A stretch of DNA of 23,392 nucleotides. Origin: a virus. Shown in pieces: positions 1 to 7,095 of the stretch. The first letter of the stretch is position 1, and each line of letters starts with the position of its first letter. The stretch spans positions 1-23,392 of the IMG/VR virus record IMGVR_UViG_3300028650_000017; one strand, given 5' to 3'. The translations under genes and the position numbers were made by a program. The notes beneath the pieces are model-generated. The model saw nothing but the letters and a program-made list of their open reading frames with translations, ran no database searches and was not told the DNA's origin.

Positions 1-32
1 TTTGCAGTGTTGTGGTAAAATATATACCACAA
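1..32 (+). promoter_or_regulatory. Truncated promoter box plus operator-like palindrome
   Basis: The window opens with TTTGCAG, which is what the right half of a Bacteroidales -7 box (TAnnTTTG) looks like; the left half lies outside the window. Just downstream is a perfect inverted repeat, TTGTGGTA (10-17) and TACCACAA (25-32), around a 7-bp AT spacer. It would overlap the expected transcription start, where a repressor dimer could block the early operon that begins at 84. The palindrome is seen directly; the promoter and operator roles are inferred. Confidence 0.45.
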
Positions 33-83
33 ATGTAGTAAAATAATTCCCTTTTCAAAATAGGGAAAACACCCTAAAAAGAT

Positions 84-281
84 ATGAGCTATACGATTAC
101 ACATAATATTGATGAATGCATGGAAGCTGAAAAGGCTTCTAGCAAAGCAAATGATCTTCTAGTAAAGTGCAAGGAGGCTGAAAAAAAGCTTCTTGCATCA
201 GGTAAGATAAATAAAGTGAAAATAATCAATGGGTATGCTTTTACTGCCCATCCGGAAGATTTTGACTACTATAAAAAATAA
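84..281 (+). CDS. Small hypothetical early protein (65 aa)
   Basis: I do not recognise this protein. It is 65 residues, charged, with an N-terminal half predicted to be helical and Lys/Glu-rich (around residues 14-42) and no membrane segment. The C-terminus reads GYAFTAHPEDFDYYKK. It is the first gene after the palindromic site at 10-32 and ends 4 bp before the next start, so it is probably the first gene of the early operon. The start is the first ATG after the AT-rich leader. Position suggests an early regulatory or host-takeover role, but nothing in the sequence proves a function. Confidence 0.6.
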   Translation: MSYTITHNIDECMEAEKASSKANDLLVKCKEAEKKLLASGKINKVKIINGYAFTAHPEDFDYYKK

Positions 282-285
282 GCTT

Positions 286-540
286 ATGAGTGAATTAACA
301 GACGCATTTAACGCTCCCATTACTAGGGAAAATTATCCGGATAAATTATATCGGATAACTTCTTTCTATAAGAAGAAATTACTTGAGTTATCGAAAAACG
401 CCCCGATCAATGGAGCTCATATAAACATTGATGGGAAACAGGTTCTCATTTCAAAATCTGATTTATCCATGATCCGTAAACAGTTATCAGCAGATGCGCA
501 CCGATTGGATTCTTTGCTGAAAATTAATAAATGTAACTAA
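286..540 (+). CDS. Small hypothetical early protein (84 aa)
   Basis: This is a soluble, basic protein of 84 residues starting MSELTDAFNAP. The frame is open upstream to 229, but those extra codons overlap the previous gene. ATG 286 lies 4 bp after the upstream stop at 281 and is the natural start. The protein is rich in Lys and Leu, consistent with a helical fold, and has a central GKQVLISKSDL stretch. No catalytic or membrane motif is visible. It ends 1 bp before the next ATG at 542, so the three genes are tightly packed and probably co-transcribed. Function unknown. Confidence 0.6.
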   Translation: MSELTDAFNAPITRENYPDKLYRITSFYKKKLLELSKNAPINGAHINIDGKQVLISKSDLSMIRKQLSADAHRLDSLLKINKCN

Positions 541-541
541 A

Positions 542-865
542 ATGACAGAAAAAGTGTACAGCTTCAAACCGGGGTTGGGATTGGTCCCGGCTTCTCAACA
601 GCAGCAAATACGAGATGAACTTATGATCGCTCTGAATTGTAAAGATAGGTCATACTATTACAAAAAGGCTCGAGGCATTCTTAATATCCGGATTGATCTT
701 AAAGAATCAATCGAGGCCATATTCCTAAAATATAGTGTTTCACCGAATAAAATTTGGAAGGTAAATGAGAAAAGAATTCCTCTCAAAGAGAGAGGCAGAA
801 ATAGCGGAGCTCGTAGCCTGGGGCGCGGAGTTCAAAGAAATTGCCGATCGGCTGAACATAAGTAG
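542..865 (+). CDS. Small putative DNA-binding phage protein (107 aa)
   Basis: The N-terminal 76 residues begin MTEKVYSFKPGLGLVPAS and continue with a helical segment (RDELMIALNCKDRSYYYKKA). From memory they resemble small XRE/Cro-like proteins common in Bacteroidales phages, which usually end soon after an IW motif; here that motif is KIW at about residues 74-76. The remaining ~31 residues are basic and are encoded in the region overlapping the N-terminus of the LuxR-type gene at 765. The overlap is 101 nt, with the downstream gene in the +1 frame. This tail may be a true extension, or the ORF may have lost its original stop. A regulatory role is inferred from the resemblance and position. 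Confidence 0.55.
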   Translation: MTEKVYSFKPGLGLVPASQQQQIRDELMIALNCKDRSYYYKKARGILNIRIDLKESIEAIFLKYSVSPNKIWKVNEKRIPLKERGRNSGARSLGRGVQRNCRSAEHK

Positions 866-1124
866 AAAAACGGTTGATAATACGATTCAATCAATTCATC
901 AAAAGCTTAATGTGAATAAGAATACCGAAATATCGGCCTGGTATTTCTGCTCAAAGTTTCATATCAGCTTTGATTTGAGCCCGCTTAAAAAGCAAATCAT
1001 AGCAACAATATTCTTACTAGTGTTTGTTTTTGGCGAATATCAAAATATAAATATCCCTTTACGTCGTGGGGAATTGAGAGAAAGTCGGCGAGAAATAAGA
1101 TGTAATAGAGCAAGGAGAGATTAG
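765..1124 (+). CDS. LuxR/GerE-type HTH regulator with membrane segment
   Basis: Residues 6-65 form a clear LuxR C-terminal HTH: LSKREAEIAELVAWGAEFKE, then IADRLNISRKTVDNTIQSIH and QKLNV. This includes the family's 'LT.RE.EVL.L...G.s.keIA..L.iS..TV..h...i..KL' pattern. No response-regulator receiver domain precedes it. A short hydrophobic stretch follows at about residues 78-92 (IIATIFLLVFVFGEY), so the protein may be tethered to the inner membrane. The C-terminal tail is Arg-rich. The protein probably binds DNA to control phage or host promoters; its targets are unknown. It starts inside the preceding gene and stops with TAG just before the next ATG at 1127. Confidence 0.75.
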   Translation: MRKEFLSKREAEIAELVAWGAEFKEIADRLNISRKTVDNTIQSIHQKLNVNKNTEISAWYFCSKFHISFDLSPLKKQIIATIFLLVFVFGEYQNINIPLRRGELRESRREIRCNRARRD

Positions 1125-1126
1125 TT

Positions 1127-1420
1127 ATGATACAAACAAATTTGAAAAGAGAAGGCAAAATAAAGATCGCTGATTTTGAAAAACAAAAAGATAAGAATAT
1201 CATTTATGATAGGTTTAGATGTGATAAAAATAGATTTGTCTTGAAGGTAAATGGAAGAAAGATAATTGAGTGTGGATCCATTCCTATAAAATGGAACCGT
1301 GAAGGTGTTTGTAGATCATGTATAGATGGCAAATTATTACCAGAGTTAAATATATCTTCAGGTTCTAAGAACTCTGATATTGTTATGAACGACTTAACTA
1401 CAAGATTAGATCATGAATAA
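1127..1420 (+). CDS. Hypothetical protein (97 aa)
   Basis: This is an unrecognised soluble protein of 97 residues, Lys-rich in its first half (MIQTNLKREGKIKIADFEKQ). It contains three cysteines near the middle (ECGS, and CRSC around residues 62-65); CRSC could be half of a metal-binding site, but no second CxxC pair is present. ATG 1127 comes 2 bp after the stop of the HTH gene, and the gene ends inside the start of the next one (8-bp overlap), so it belongs to the same operon. Function unknown. Confidence 0.55.
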   Translation: MIQTNLKREGKIKIADFEKQKDKNIIYDRFRCDKNRFVLKVNGRKIIECGSIPIKWNREGVCRSCIDGKLLPELNISSGSKNSDIVMNDLTTRLDHE

Positions 1421-1604
1421 ATCAACTCTATTTTTGATATGGTATATTTTGGGAGTAGTACCTCTTTTCATGGCTTTTATTCGTTTTGTGTTGAGAATAC
1501 ACATAATAAGGAAAGCTTTTTTATTTAGCGCACTTGCATTCGTTGTTTATTCAGCTTGGCTGTTGATCAGCTATTCAATCTATAATTATAATGGACCCAG
1601 GTAA
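1413..1604 (+). CDS. Small membrane protein, two TM segments (63 aa)
   Basis: A 63-residue hydrophobic protein with two likely transmembrane helices, about residues 5-24 (LFLIWYILGVVPLFMAFIRF) and 34-55 (KAFLFSALAFVVYSAWLLISYS), joined by a basic loop (RIHIIRK). The loop would favour the cytoplasmic side. It overlaps the upstream gene by 8 bp and the next small gene by 14 bp. Small membrane proteins in phage early operons are sometimes superinfection-exclusion factors, but there is no direct evidence for that here. Confidence 0.55.
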   Translation: MNKSTLFLIWYILGVVPLFMAFIRFVLRIHIIRKAFLFSALAFVVYSAWLLISYSIYNYNGPR

Positions 1605-1764
1605 GCTAAAAGATGGAAACATATATGAGTGCACAGAAACTCTAAGTGTTGGCCGATACGAATATCAAGGAAAAGAACACGAACTACACAAGTTCATTTC
1701 TTTTATTTCAAAGCAAACAATTTCATTGTCAGATCATCAAGTCTGGCTGTTTATAAAAGAATAA
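1591..1764 (+). CDS. Small hypothetical protein (57 aa)
   Basis: A short ORF starting MDPGKLKDGNIYECTETLSV and ending VWLFIKE. It begins 14 bp inside the upstream membrane-protein gene and ends 5 bp before the ATG at 1770, fitting the compact spacing of this operon. The composition is mixed and soluble-looking, with no obvious low complexity. A different frame across the same DNA is also open from 1629 into the 1770 gene, but that reading gives an unusual basic N-terminus. I prefer two separate genes, 1591-1764 and 1770-1907. Function unknown. Confidence 0.45.
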   Translation: MDPGKLKDGNIYECTETLSVGRYEYQGKEHELHKFISFISKQTISLSDHQVWLFIKE

Positions 1765-1769
1765 TCATT

Positions 1770-1907
1770 ATGAATGTGCAAGAATTAATTGATAAGCTTT
1801 CAGTACTTAACCCTGACGCTGAAGTATTAATGAATACCGGTGATATTAATTATACTCCGGCAGGTGATGTGATAATTTATGATAGTTCTAACGTCGTAAT
1901 AATATAA
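1770..1907 (+). CDS. Small conserved-looking protein (45 aa)
   Basis: Starting at MNVQELIDKL, the protein reads as a short Leu-rich helix followed by a beta-rich end (NPDAEVLMNTGDINYTPAGD, then VIIYDSSNVVII). This resembles a common phage small-protein pattern of the type 'ELI..L..lnPDAeV......d...p...V'. That resemblance is from memory and no function attaches to it. The frame extends upstream to 1629, but ATG 1770 follows the stop of the 1591 gene by 5 bp and is the better start. The next small gene at 1911 starts with a similar MNV-x-EL sequence. Confidence 0.5.
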   Translation: MNVQELIDKLSVLNPDAEVLMNTGDINYTPAGDVIIYDSSNVVII

Positions 1908-1910
1908 GCC

Positions 1911-1991
1911 ATGAATGTAGCAGAGTTAATGCATAAGGGTGTGACAACTAGAGGCAACGGAGATATTGCAATAATATCATTTCCGTTTTGA
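1911..1991 (+). CDS. Very small ORF (26 aa), possible partial duplicate
   Basis: The 26-residue reading MNVAELMHKGVTTRGNGDIA + IISFPF begins 3 bp after the preceding stop and ends 2 bp before the ATG at 1994, so it fits the gap exactly. Its start resembles that of the gene at 1770 (MNV-x-EL, then a GDI motif), as if it were a shortened paralogue. At this length it could be a leader peptide, a decayed duplicate, or chance. Confidence 0.3.
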   Translation: MNVAELMHKGVTTRGNGDIAIISFPF

Positions 1992-1993
1992 TT

Positions 1994-2341
1994 ATGGACT
2001 TCTCAAAATACCGTTTAACAGATTACAAGTTCATTGATCAATACATCAATGAACTTGGTGAAGACTTGTTTTGGAAATACGTTGAAAAGGTCAAAGTTAC
2101 CTTATCAAAACTAAAAGAAAATCAATGGTATAACATCTCTAATATAAAGGATCATCTTGATCTTTTTATAAAAATATCCTGTGAATATTGCCTTACCGGA
2201 CAATGGGAATTTAGTGATGATTATGCTAAAATTAGGAGAATAAAAAGTTATGAAGAATACAAAACAAAAACATTGGCTGAAGGAAGAAAGCGAGTTCGCA
2301 ATCAATTCCGCGGGAAAATTGCCGATATACGCAATTGCTGA
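1994..2341 (+). CDS. Hypothetical protein (115 aa) overlapping an HTH gene
   Basis: This soluble protein starts MDFSKYRLTDYKFIDQYINE. ATG 1994 is preferred over a TTG two codons upstream. The first ~85 residues look like an ordinary helical domain, rich in aromatics and Lys (GEDLFWKYVEKVKVTLSKL). The last ~30 residues are strongly basic and are encoded within the first 92 nt of the downstream HTH gene, which is in the +1 frame. No motif is recognised. Like the 542/765 pair, a small upstream ORF runs far into a gene for a DNA-binding protein. Confidence 0.5.
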   Translation: MDFSKYRLTDYKFIDQYINELGEDLFWKYVEKVKVTLSKLKENQWYNISNIKDHLDLFIKISCEYCLTGQWEFSDDYAKIRRIKSYEEYKTKTLAEGRKRVRNQFRGKIADIRNC

Positions 2342-2648
2342 ACAAGTTCACCGTTCAGAACGCGCCGTCAAAATATATTTGCTCCGGCATCAGGTTCGGC
2401 CAGGACTCAAAGTACAGCGAAATATTGTACTTGAAATGATAAAAATGCGTTTTGGAGATCATCCGGAATACTTTCAGCCTACACGCGATTTTTATCGGCG
2501 TGTTAAAATTGGCCAGCGACGTTGGGGACAATTATATTCAGGACTTCGTGCCCCGAGACCTGAAGAAATACTCTCTGTCGCCAATGAATTGGGTGTTAGC
2601 ACTTCACAAGTATTTGAACATAGACAACTTTCTTTATTTGGAAAATAA
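2250..2648 (+). CDS. Two-part HTH DNA-binding protein (132 aa)
   Basis: Residues 8-48 look like a Myb/SANT-like HTH common in phage regulators (HWLKEESEFAINSAGKLPIY, then AIAEQVHRSERAVKIYLLRH). Residues 85-127 look like a small XRE-like segment (SGLRAPRPEEILSVANELGV, then STSQVFEHRQLSLFG). The pairing suggests a DNA-binding protein that acts on phage promoters or at an initiation site. It ends TAATG, sharing one base with the primase zinc-finger gene at 2648, so it is translationally coupled to the replication genes and could be a replication-linked regulator. The role is inferred; the HTH pattern is seen. Confidence 0.6.
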   Translation: MKNTKQKHWLKEESEFAINSAGKLPIYAIAEQVHRSERAVKIYLLRHQVRPGLKVQRNIVLEMIKMRFGDHPEYFQPTRDFYRRVKIGQRRWGQLYSGLRAPRPEEILSVANELGVSTSQVFEHRQLSLFGK

Positions 2649-2947
2649 TGACTGATTTTGAAAAAGTAGCAAATGCACTTGATATAGTGCATGTTATCGG
2701 TAAATTCCTTACGTTACGTCGCGCCGGATCTAATTATAAAGCGGTATGTCCGTTTCATGAGGATAAACATCCAAGCTTGTTTATATCCGCGTCAAAACAA
2801 CATTATAAATGCTTTGTTTGTGGTGCAGGAGGTGACGTAATAGAGTTTATACAGAACTATTTGAAGTTGTCTAAAGCGGAAGCTTTGGAATGGTGCGCTA
2901 AAGAAGCTGGTATACAGCTTGATAATCACATTCTTACTACGGCTTAG
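2648..2947 (+). CDS. DnaG-type primase zinc-binding domain (CHC2), stand-alone by a stop codon
   Basis: The 99-residue protein is a complete CHC2 zinc finger as found at the N-terminus of bacterial DnaG. C34-P-F-H37 and C55-x-x-C58 are the zinc ligands, followed by the usual GGDVIEFIQNYLKLSKAEAL segment. In DnaG this module recognises template initiation sites and works with the RNA-polymerase domain that follows. Here the frame ends in TAG (2945-2947), yet the reading frame downstream stays open and runs straight into the TOPRIM protein at 2975 with nine codons between. The split lies in the linker between the zinc-binding and polymerase domains. It may be a two-subunit primase, a recent amber mutation, or a read-through product. 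Confidence 0.85.
   Translation: MTDFEKVANALDIVHVIGKFLTLRRAGSNYKAVCPFHEDKHPSLFISASKQHYKCFVCGAGGDVIEFIQNYLKLSKAEALEWCAKEAGIQLDNHILTTA
2945..2947 (+). other. In-frame amber codon splitting the primase
   Basis: TAG interrupts one continuous reading frame: 2648 and 2975 are in the same frame, and the codons in between (I-E-K-G-R-I-K-E-S) are open. Without it the protein would be about 1313 residues in the normal DnaG domain order. No ATG, GTG or TTG lies between the TAG and ATG 2975. Confidence 0.85.
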
Positions 2948-2974
2948 ATAGAGAAAGGTCGAATAAAAGAATCC

Positions 2975-5900
2975 ATGCGTGCCGGTAACGAATTTGCTGC
3001 ACGCTTCTTTGAAACGAATTTGCTTGCAGCAAAAGATTTTCTGGAAGCACGTGGATGGGATATTGATAACCCGGTCTTGATGCAATATCATGTTGGTTAT
3101 GCTTCGGCGGGAAACGCCTTCCGGTCGTCAGCTCTTGGCGCGAAATACTCTAAAAGCGTACTGATTGATGCCGACTTATTGAAAGAAAATGAAAATAAAC
3201 AGTGTTACGATACATTCCGTGATCGTGTGATATTTCCTTATTATGACCTTCAAGGAAGAATAGTTGGGTTTACAGGGCGTATCGTTACGCCTAAAGAGAA
3301 TGTCGGTAAATACATCAACACGGGTAATACAGCATTATTTACAAAGGGGAATAATTTATATGGTATATATCAAGCGAAACAGGAAATAAGCCGTTGTAAT
3401 AGCGTTTATATTGTTGAGGGGCAATTTGATGTATTGTCCATGGTCAATGCAGGTGTTAAAAATGTCATTGCCGGAAGTGGATGTGCATTCACCGATGCGC
3501 AAGTTCGGCTTATACATCGACTCACAGACAATGTCGTTCTCATGTATGATGATGATGTGGCCGGAGCAAAAGCCTCTTTGGTAAATTGTGAATCTCTATT
3601 GAAAGCAGGCATTACGGTAAAGTGTATTATTATCCCGGATGGAATGGATCCGGATGAACTCGCAAGGAAGGAAAAAGATAATCTTCCTATTTGGCTTAAA
3701 AATAGAACCTTAGATTTCGTTACATATTTCTATGATATATTGCTAACCACCCCTAATCTCTCTCATGAAGAAACAGAGAAACGTGTCGATAAAATATGCA
3801 ATCTTATCGCCTCTTTGCCTTCCGAATTTCAAAAAAACTCATATATTACTGATTTGGCCTCACTGACCAAAATCAATGCAGAGATATTAATAAACAAAGT
3901 TAGATCAATTAGGAAAAAACTTCCGGCTGAAGATAAACCGATAAAGGCAGGGATATACGGTATAGAGGAACTAAAAGAATCGTTCTCAGCTTCAGATGAA
4001 GTAGAAATATTTTATGATTATGATCTATTCCTTGACCAATATGGCACAAAGCCGGTTCTTTATATTACTGGTGTTCCATCTGAATCAAACGTACAACTAC
4101 TTAGGCAAGTCGCGCAGAAATTCATTGTGAAGAATATTTCTATAGAAGATCATTCTCTTGAAGGTGGTGAACCTGATGAGTTACTTTCACTTAAAGCCTT
4201 ATTTCAGTCCGGCTATGATATTCTTATAGAAAAAGAAGAGCAACCTCTTATCTTTCTCCAATATTATGTAAGACTATATTCTGTATTTCTGAGGGAATAC
4301 CTTGGTGAAAAAACGCCTTATTTGAATCAAGTAATGGAGATGATCAGCTATGCTCCTGATCCCGTTCGTTTAGTTAATAAGTCCGATTTCAAAACAAGAT
4401 TAGAGATCACAGAAAAAACATACGATGGATTGCTCAAACCGTATGTTGATCGACGAAAATCTTTAATTAAAAACACGAAACTATCTAATAATGATGATCT
4501 ATTCGATCAAGACGAATTACCTGATTATGTTGAAGATAAATACCACGAGTTATTCCACACTTATGGCTTTTATCCGAGACTTAATAAGGATGGTATACCG
4601 GTATGTTATATGTTCAGAAACGAGAAAGGTGGTTATACACAAGTTGCTGACTTTTACCTTGAGCCATTGTTGCATATCTATGATAAAGACCCAGAGCAGA
4701 ACCGTCGTATATTTAAAATAAATAGAAGATATTACAAGAAGCCACTATATGTAGAATGGATATCAAAAACATTGAATAAGCTATCACTCATCAAGGATAA
4801 TATTATAAATCTTGAAGCTGTGAACTTTACGAATGGCGAGGAGAAGCATTGGACGAAAATACAAGAAGGTATGAGTAGGCATTATGTATTGTGCAATGAG
4901 ATTTCAGTATACGGGAACCAACAAACGAACGGCTTGAGCCGAAATGAGGACGAAATGTTTTTCGCATTTTCTAACGCTATTTTCCATTTCGTAAATGGTA
5001 AAGCCCGCGTTGACCGCGTCGATGAGCTTGGTGCCGTTGATCACAATGCACAAAATTATTACTTGCCAGCCTTTAGTACAATCTATTCCGGAATGGGTAA
5101 GCATGATGAGAAATATGAAAATATATCTCAACTCTATTATTACGATGTACCTGTTGAAAAACAATGCTCTTTCAAAAAATGGTCATGGTTGATGGATAAT
5201 GTCTATAAAATAAATGATAATGGTAAGTGGGCACTTCTATATTCCATAATGTGTGCTTTCCGAAGCAATATTCATGCTATTGACCGCTTGTTTACTGCAT
5301 TGTTTTTTATAGGGCCTACTAATGCCGGTAAAACCCAGATAATGATTTCAATTCGAAGTTTGTTCATTTCTCCCAATGTACCTATATTCAATCTAAATAT
5401 GGGTACTGATGCTGTGATGAGCACGCAGATAGGTACGTTCAGAGATGTTCCTATTGTCTTGGACGAATATAACAATAGACAGATATCTGATTTCAAGTTT
5501 CAGGCCTTAAAAAGTATTGTTTATGATGGAGATGGCCGTCAGAAACGTAAGGCTACTGGAACAAAAGAAGTTGAGACCGATAAAGTTTTTGCACCGGTTA
5601 TAATTGGTGGGCAAGAGACGCCACAGAGAGATGATAATGCGTTGATGAACCGTGTGATTATTTGCGAAGTGAAACTTCCTAGTCGATCACGTACATCTGA
5701 GGAGGTTGATTTATTCACGGAATTGAAAGAAATAGAAGATCCAGAAAAGATAGGGTTGAGTAATGTACTTTTCGAAATTTTGAAGCTCCGCCCTGTGGTA
5801 ATGGATCACTTTAGGGAGGCGAAAAAACAATGTTACAATGAACTGAAAGCCTGCCTGTCGCAGACAGGAGAAATAGACCGTTTAATGAAGACATGCAGCC

Positions 5901-6589
5901 TATTTCTTGCAATGTGTAAACTCATCGAGAATTATACTGAATTAGAATTGCCATTCAGTTATACTGAATTTTTTAAAACAGCAATAGATAAGATCCGGAC
6001 ACAAATGGACATGATATCGCACACCGATAAGTTGGCCATCTTCTTTAAGGCAATGGATGTAATGATTGATTCACACAACATAGTTGAAGGTCGTGACTTC
6101 GCTATTGGGACTCCTTCAAAACTTACCATTAAAGTTCCTGGTGGAGATAAACAAGAAATATCTCTTGCGCCAGGAACGCATGTACTTTATCTTCGAATAA
6201 GTGCCGTATATACTCAATTTGCTCGTAGCTCATTTAATACCGAAGATAGTAATCAATCTACGATAGAACAGAATCTTCGAAGCCATCGCGCTTATCTTGG
6301 AGCTATGAGCTCACATAAATTCACTTGGGAAGAAACGGTTGAAGTAACACATGATGATCCAAATAAAATAGATTCTGCAGCTCTCAATCAAATGAAAGCA
6401 GCTGGAATAAATGTGGGTATTGATAATACAATGGTTCGAAAACGCATTAAGAAAAGCGTCCCAACAAGCTGTATCGCACTTAATTATGACATGTTCAAGG
6501 AATTCTATGATATAGACCTTACACGTGCTAATCCTGATGCAGAACAATTTTTAAAAGATACGCAAGATGATGAAGATGTACCATTTTAA
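2975..6589 (+). CDS. TOPRIM primase / SF3-like helicase (1204 aa)
   Basis: The N-terminal half is the DnaG RNA-polymerase domain. FRDRVIFPYYDLQGRIVGFT lies around residues 81-100, KYINTGNT around 112-119, and the TOPRIM catalytic residues are E148 (VEGQFD), D192/D194 (YDDD) and the PDGMDPDE motif at 221-228. The C-terminal part carries an ATPase. Walker A is GPTNAGKT at about 780-787, Walker B is VPIVLDE (D830/E831), and a downstream NALMNRVI segment resembles the arginine-finger/sensor region of SF3-type helicases. The protein therefore probably unwinds phage DNA and primes its synthesis. The middle (about 250-700) is not recognised. Its zinc finger is encoded separately just upstream. ATG 2975 is the first usable start after the amber codon, and gene 6601 follows 11 bp later. 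Confidence 0.85.
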   Translation: MRAGNEFAARFFETNLLAAKDFLEARGWDIDNPVLMQYHVGYASAGNAFRSSALGAKYSKSVLIDADLLKENENKQCYDTFRDRVIFPYYDLQGRIVGFTGRIVTPKENVGKYINTGNTALFTKGNNLYGIYQAKQEISRCNSVYIVEGQFDVLSMVNAGVKNVIAGSGCAFTDAQVRLIHRLTDNVVLMYDDDVAGAKASLVNCESLLKAGITVKCIIIPDGMDPDELARKEKDNLPIWLKNRTLDFVTYFYDILLTTPNLSHEETEKRVDKICNLIASLPSEFQKNSYITDLASLTKINAEILINKVRSIRKKLPAEDKPIKAGIYGIEELKESFSASDEVEIFYDYDLFLDQYGTKPVLYITGVPSESNVQLLRQVAQKFIVKNISIEDHSLEGGEPDELLSLKALFQSGYDILIEKEEQPLIFLQYYVRLYSVFLREYLGEKTPYLNQVMEMISYAPDPVRLVNKSDFKTRLEITEKTYDGLLKPYVDRRKSLIKNTKLSNNDDLFDQDELPDYVEDKYHELFHTYGFYPRLNKDGIPVCYMFRNEKGGYTQVADFYLEPLLHIYDKDPEQNRRIFKINRRYYKKPLYVEWISKTLNKLSLIKDNIINLEAVNFTNGEEKHWTKIQEGMSRHYVLCNEISVYGNQQTNGLSRNEDEMFFAFSNAIFHFVNGKARVDRVDELGAVDHNAQNYYLPAFSTIYSGMGKHDEKYENISQLYYYDVPVEKQCSFKKWSWLMDNVYKINDNGKWALLYSIMCAFRSNIHAIDRLFTALFFIGPTNAGKTQIMISIRSLFISPNVPIFNLNMGTDAVMSTQIGTFRDVPIVLDEYNNRQISDFKFQALKSIVYDGDGRQKRKATGTKEVETDKVFAPVIIGGQETPQRDDNALMNRVIICEVKLPSRSRTSEEVDLFTELKEIEDPEKIGLSNVLFEILKLRPVVMDHFREAKKQCYNELKACLSQTGEIDRLMKTCSLFLAMCKLIENYTELELPFSYTEFFKTAIDKIRTQMDMISHTDKLAIFFKAMDVMIDSHNIVEGRDFAIGTPSKLTIKVPGGDKQEISLAPGTHVLYLRISAVYTQFARSSFNTEDSNQSTIEQNLRSHRAYLGAMSSHKFTWEETVEVTHDDPNKIDSAALNQMKAAGINVGIDNTMVRKRIKKSVPTSCIALNYDMFKEFYDIDLTRANPDAEQFLKDTQDDEDVPF

Positions 6590-6600
6590 TAAAAAAAATT

Positions 6601-6825
6601 ATGAATGAAGAGGAAAAGAAATTAGTGGAAATGTCAAGAAACTTATGGAATGAGTTCTTTGATTTGCCTGAGTATTTACCATCAGACAAAGAGGATTTTG
6701 TATTTCATATAAGAGCTATACAGGCTATTATCATGCAGCGTGTGGCTGTGAGAGTTAATCCGGATGAGTTTACTATAGGAGAGTATGGAGGGCGGACAAA
6801 TGATGATCAGCAACAAAAAAAATGA
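6601..6825 (+). CDS. Small conserved phage-type protein (74 aa)
   Basis: An acidic 74-residue protein with a core NEFFDLPEYLPSDKEDFVFH and HIRAIQAIIMQR. From memory similar small proteins with a 'FFDLP.........FHI.AIQ.II..R' pattern are frequent in Bacteroidales prophages and mobile elements; no function is known to me. It starts 11 bp after the primase-helicase, so it likely belongs to the replication operon. It ends in a poly-Lys/Gln tail (QQQKK) encoded by an A8 run. An inverted repeat (6838-6857) separates it from the next gene. Confidence 0.6.
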   Translation: MNEEEKKLVEMSRNLWNEFFDLPEYLPSDKEDFVFHIRAIQAIIMQRVAVRVNPDEFTIGEYGGRTNDDQQQKK

Positions 6826-6837
6826 GAAATAGTACTA

Positions 6838-6857
6838 TGATAATATTTTTATTATCA
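6838..6857. repeat. AT-only inverted repeat between two small genes
   Basis: TGATAATA (6838-6845) and TATTATCA (6850-6857) are perfect inverted arms around TTTT. It may be a weak transcription brake or an operator for gene 6871. It is not a canonical Rho-independent terminator because the stem has almost no G or C and no T-tract follows. Confidence 0.5.
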
Positions 6858-6870
6858 AACAAGCATTACA

Positions 6871-7095
6871 ATGAGAGGAAGTGACGAAAGAAATGCATTG
6901 AAACAGATATTGCCGGCAATATCTGTTTCTTATATTGCAGAAAATTATTTTAATAAATCAGTGTCATGGTTTTACCAAAGATTAAATGGAAATCCTGTGC
7001 ACGGAAAAATATATCGGTTCACTCCGGAAGAGATTGCCACTATCAATAGAGCATTGAAAGAAATCGGGGATAAAATTTTATCTGCTAGAGTATAA
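6871..7095 (+). CDS. DUF5053-like small protein (74 aa)
   Basis: The core reads VSYIAENYFNKSVSWFYQRL followed by NGNPVHGKIYRFTPEEIATI. This matches my memory of the DUF5053 family found in Bacteroides and its phages (consensus roughly SYIA..YFgKS.sWlYQRLNGN.VnGkp..FT.eEl..L..AL.dI). The helix-turn pattern and basic character suggest nucleic-acid binding, but no activity is established to my knowledge. At 74 residues it is shorter than members I recall (about 120), lacking N-terminal helices. It is the last gene of the replication block before the 173-bp gap that begins the accessory region. Confidence 0.65.
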   Translation: MRGSDERNALKQILPAISVSYIAENYFNKSVSWFYQRLNGNPVHGKIYRFTPEEIATINRALKEIGDKILSARV

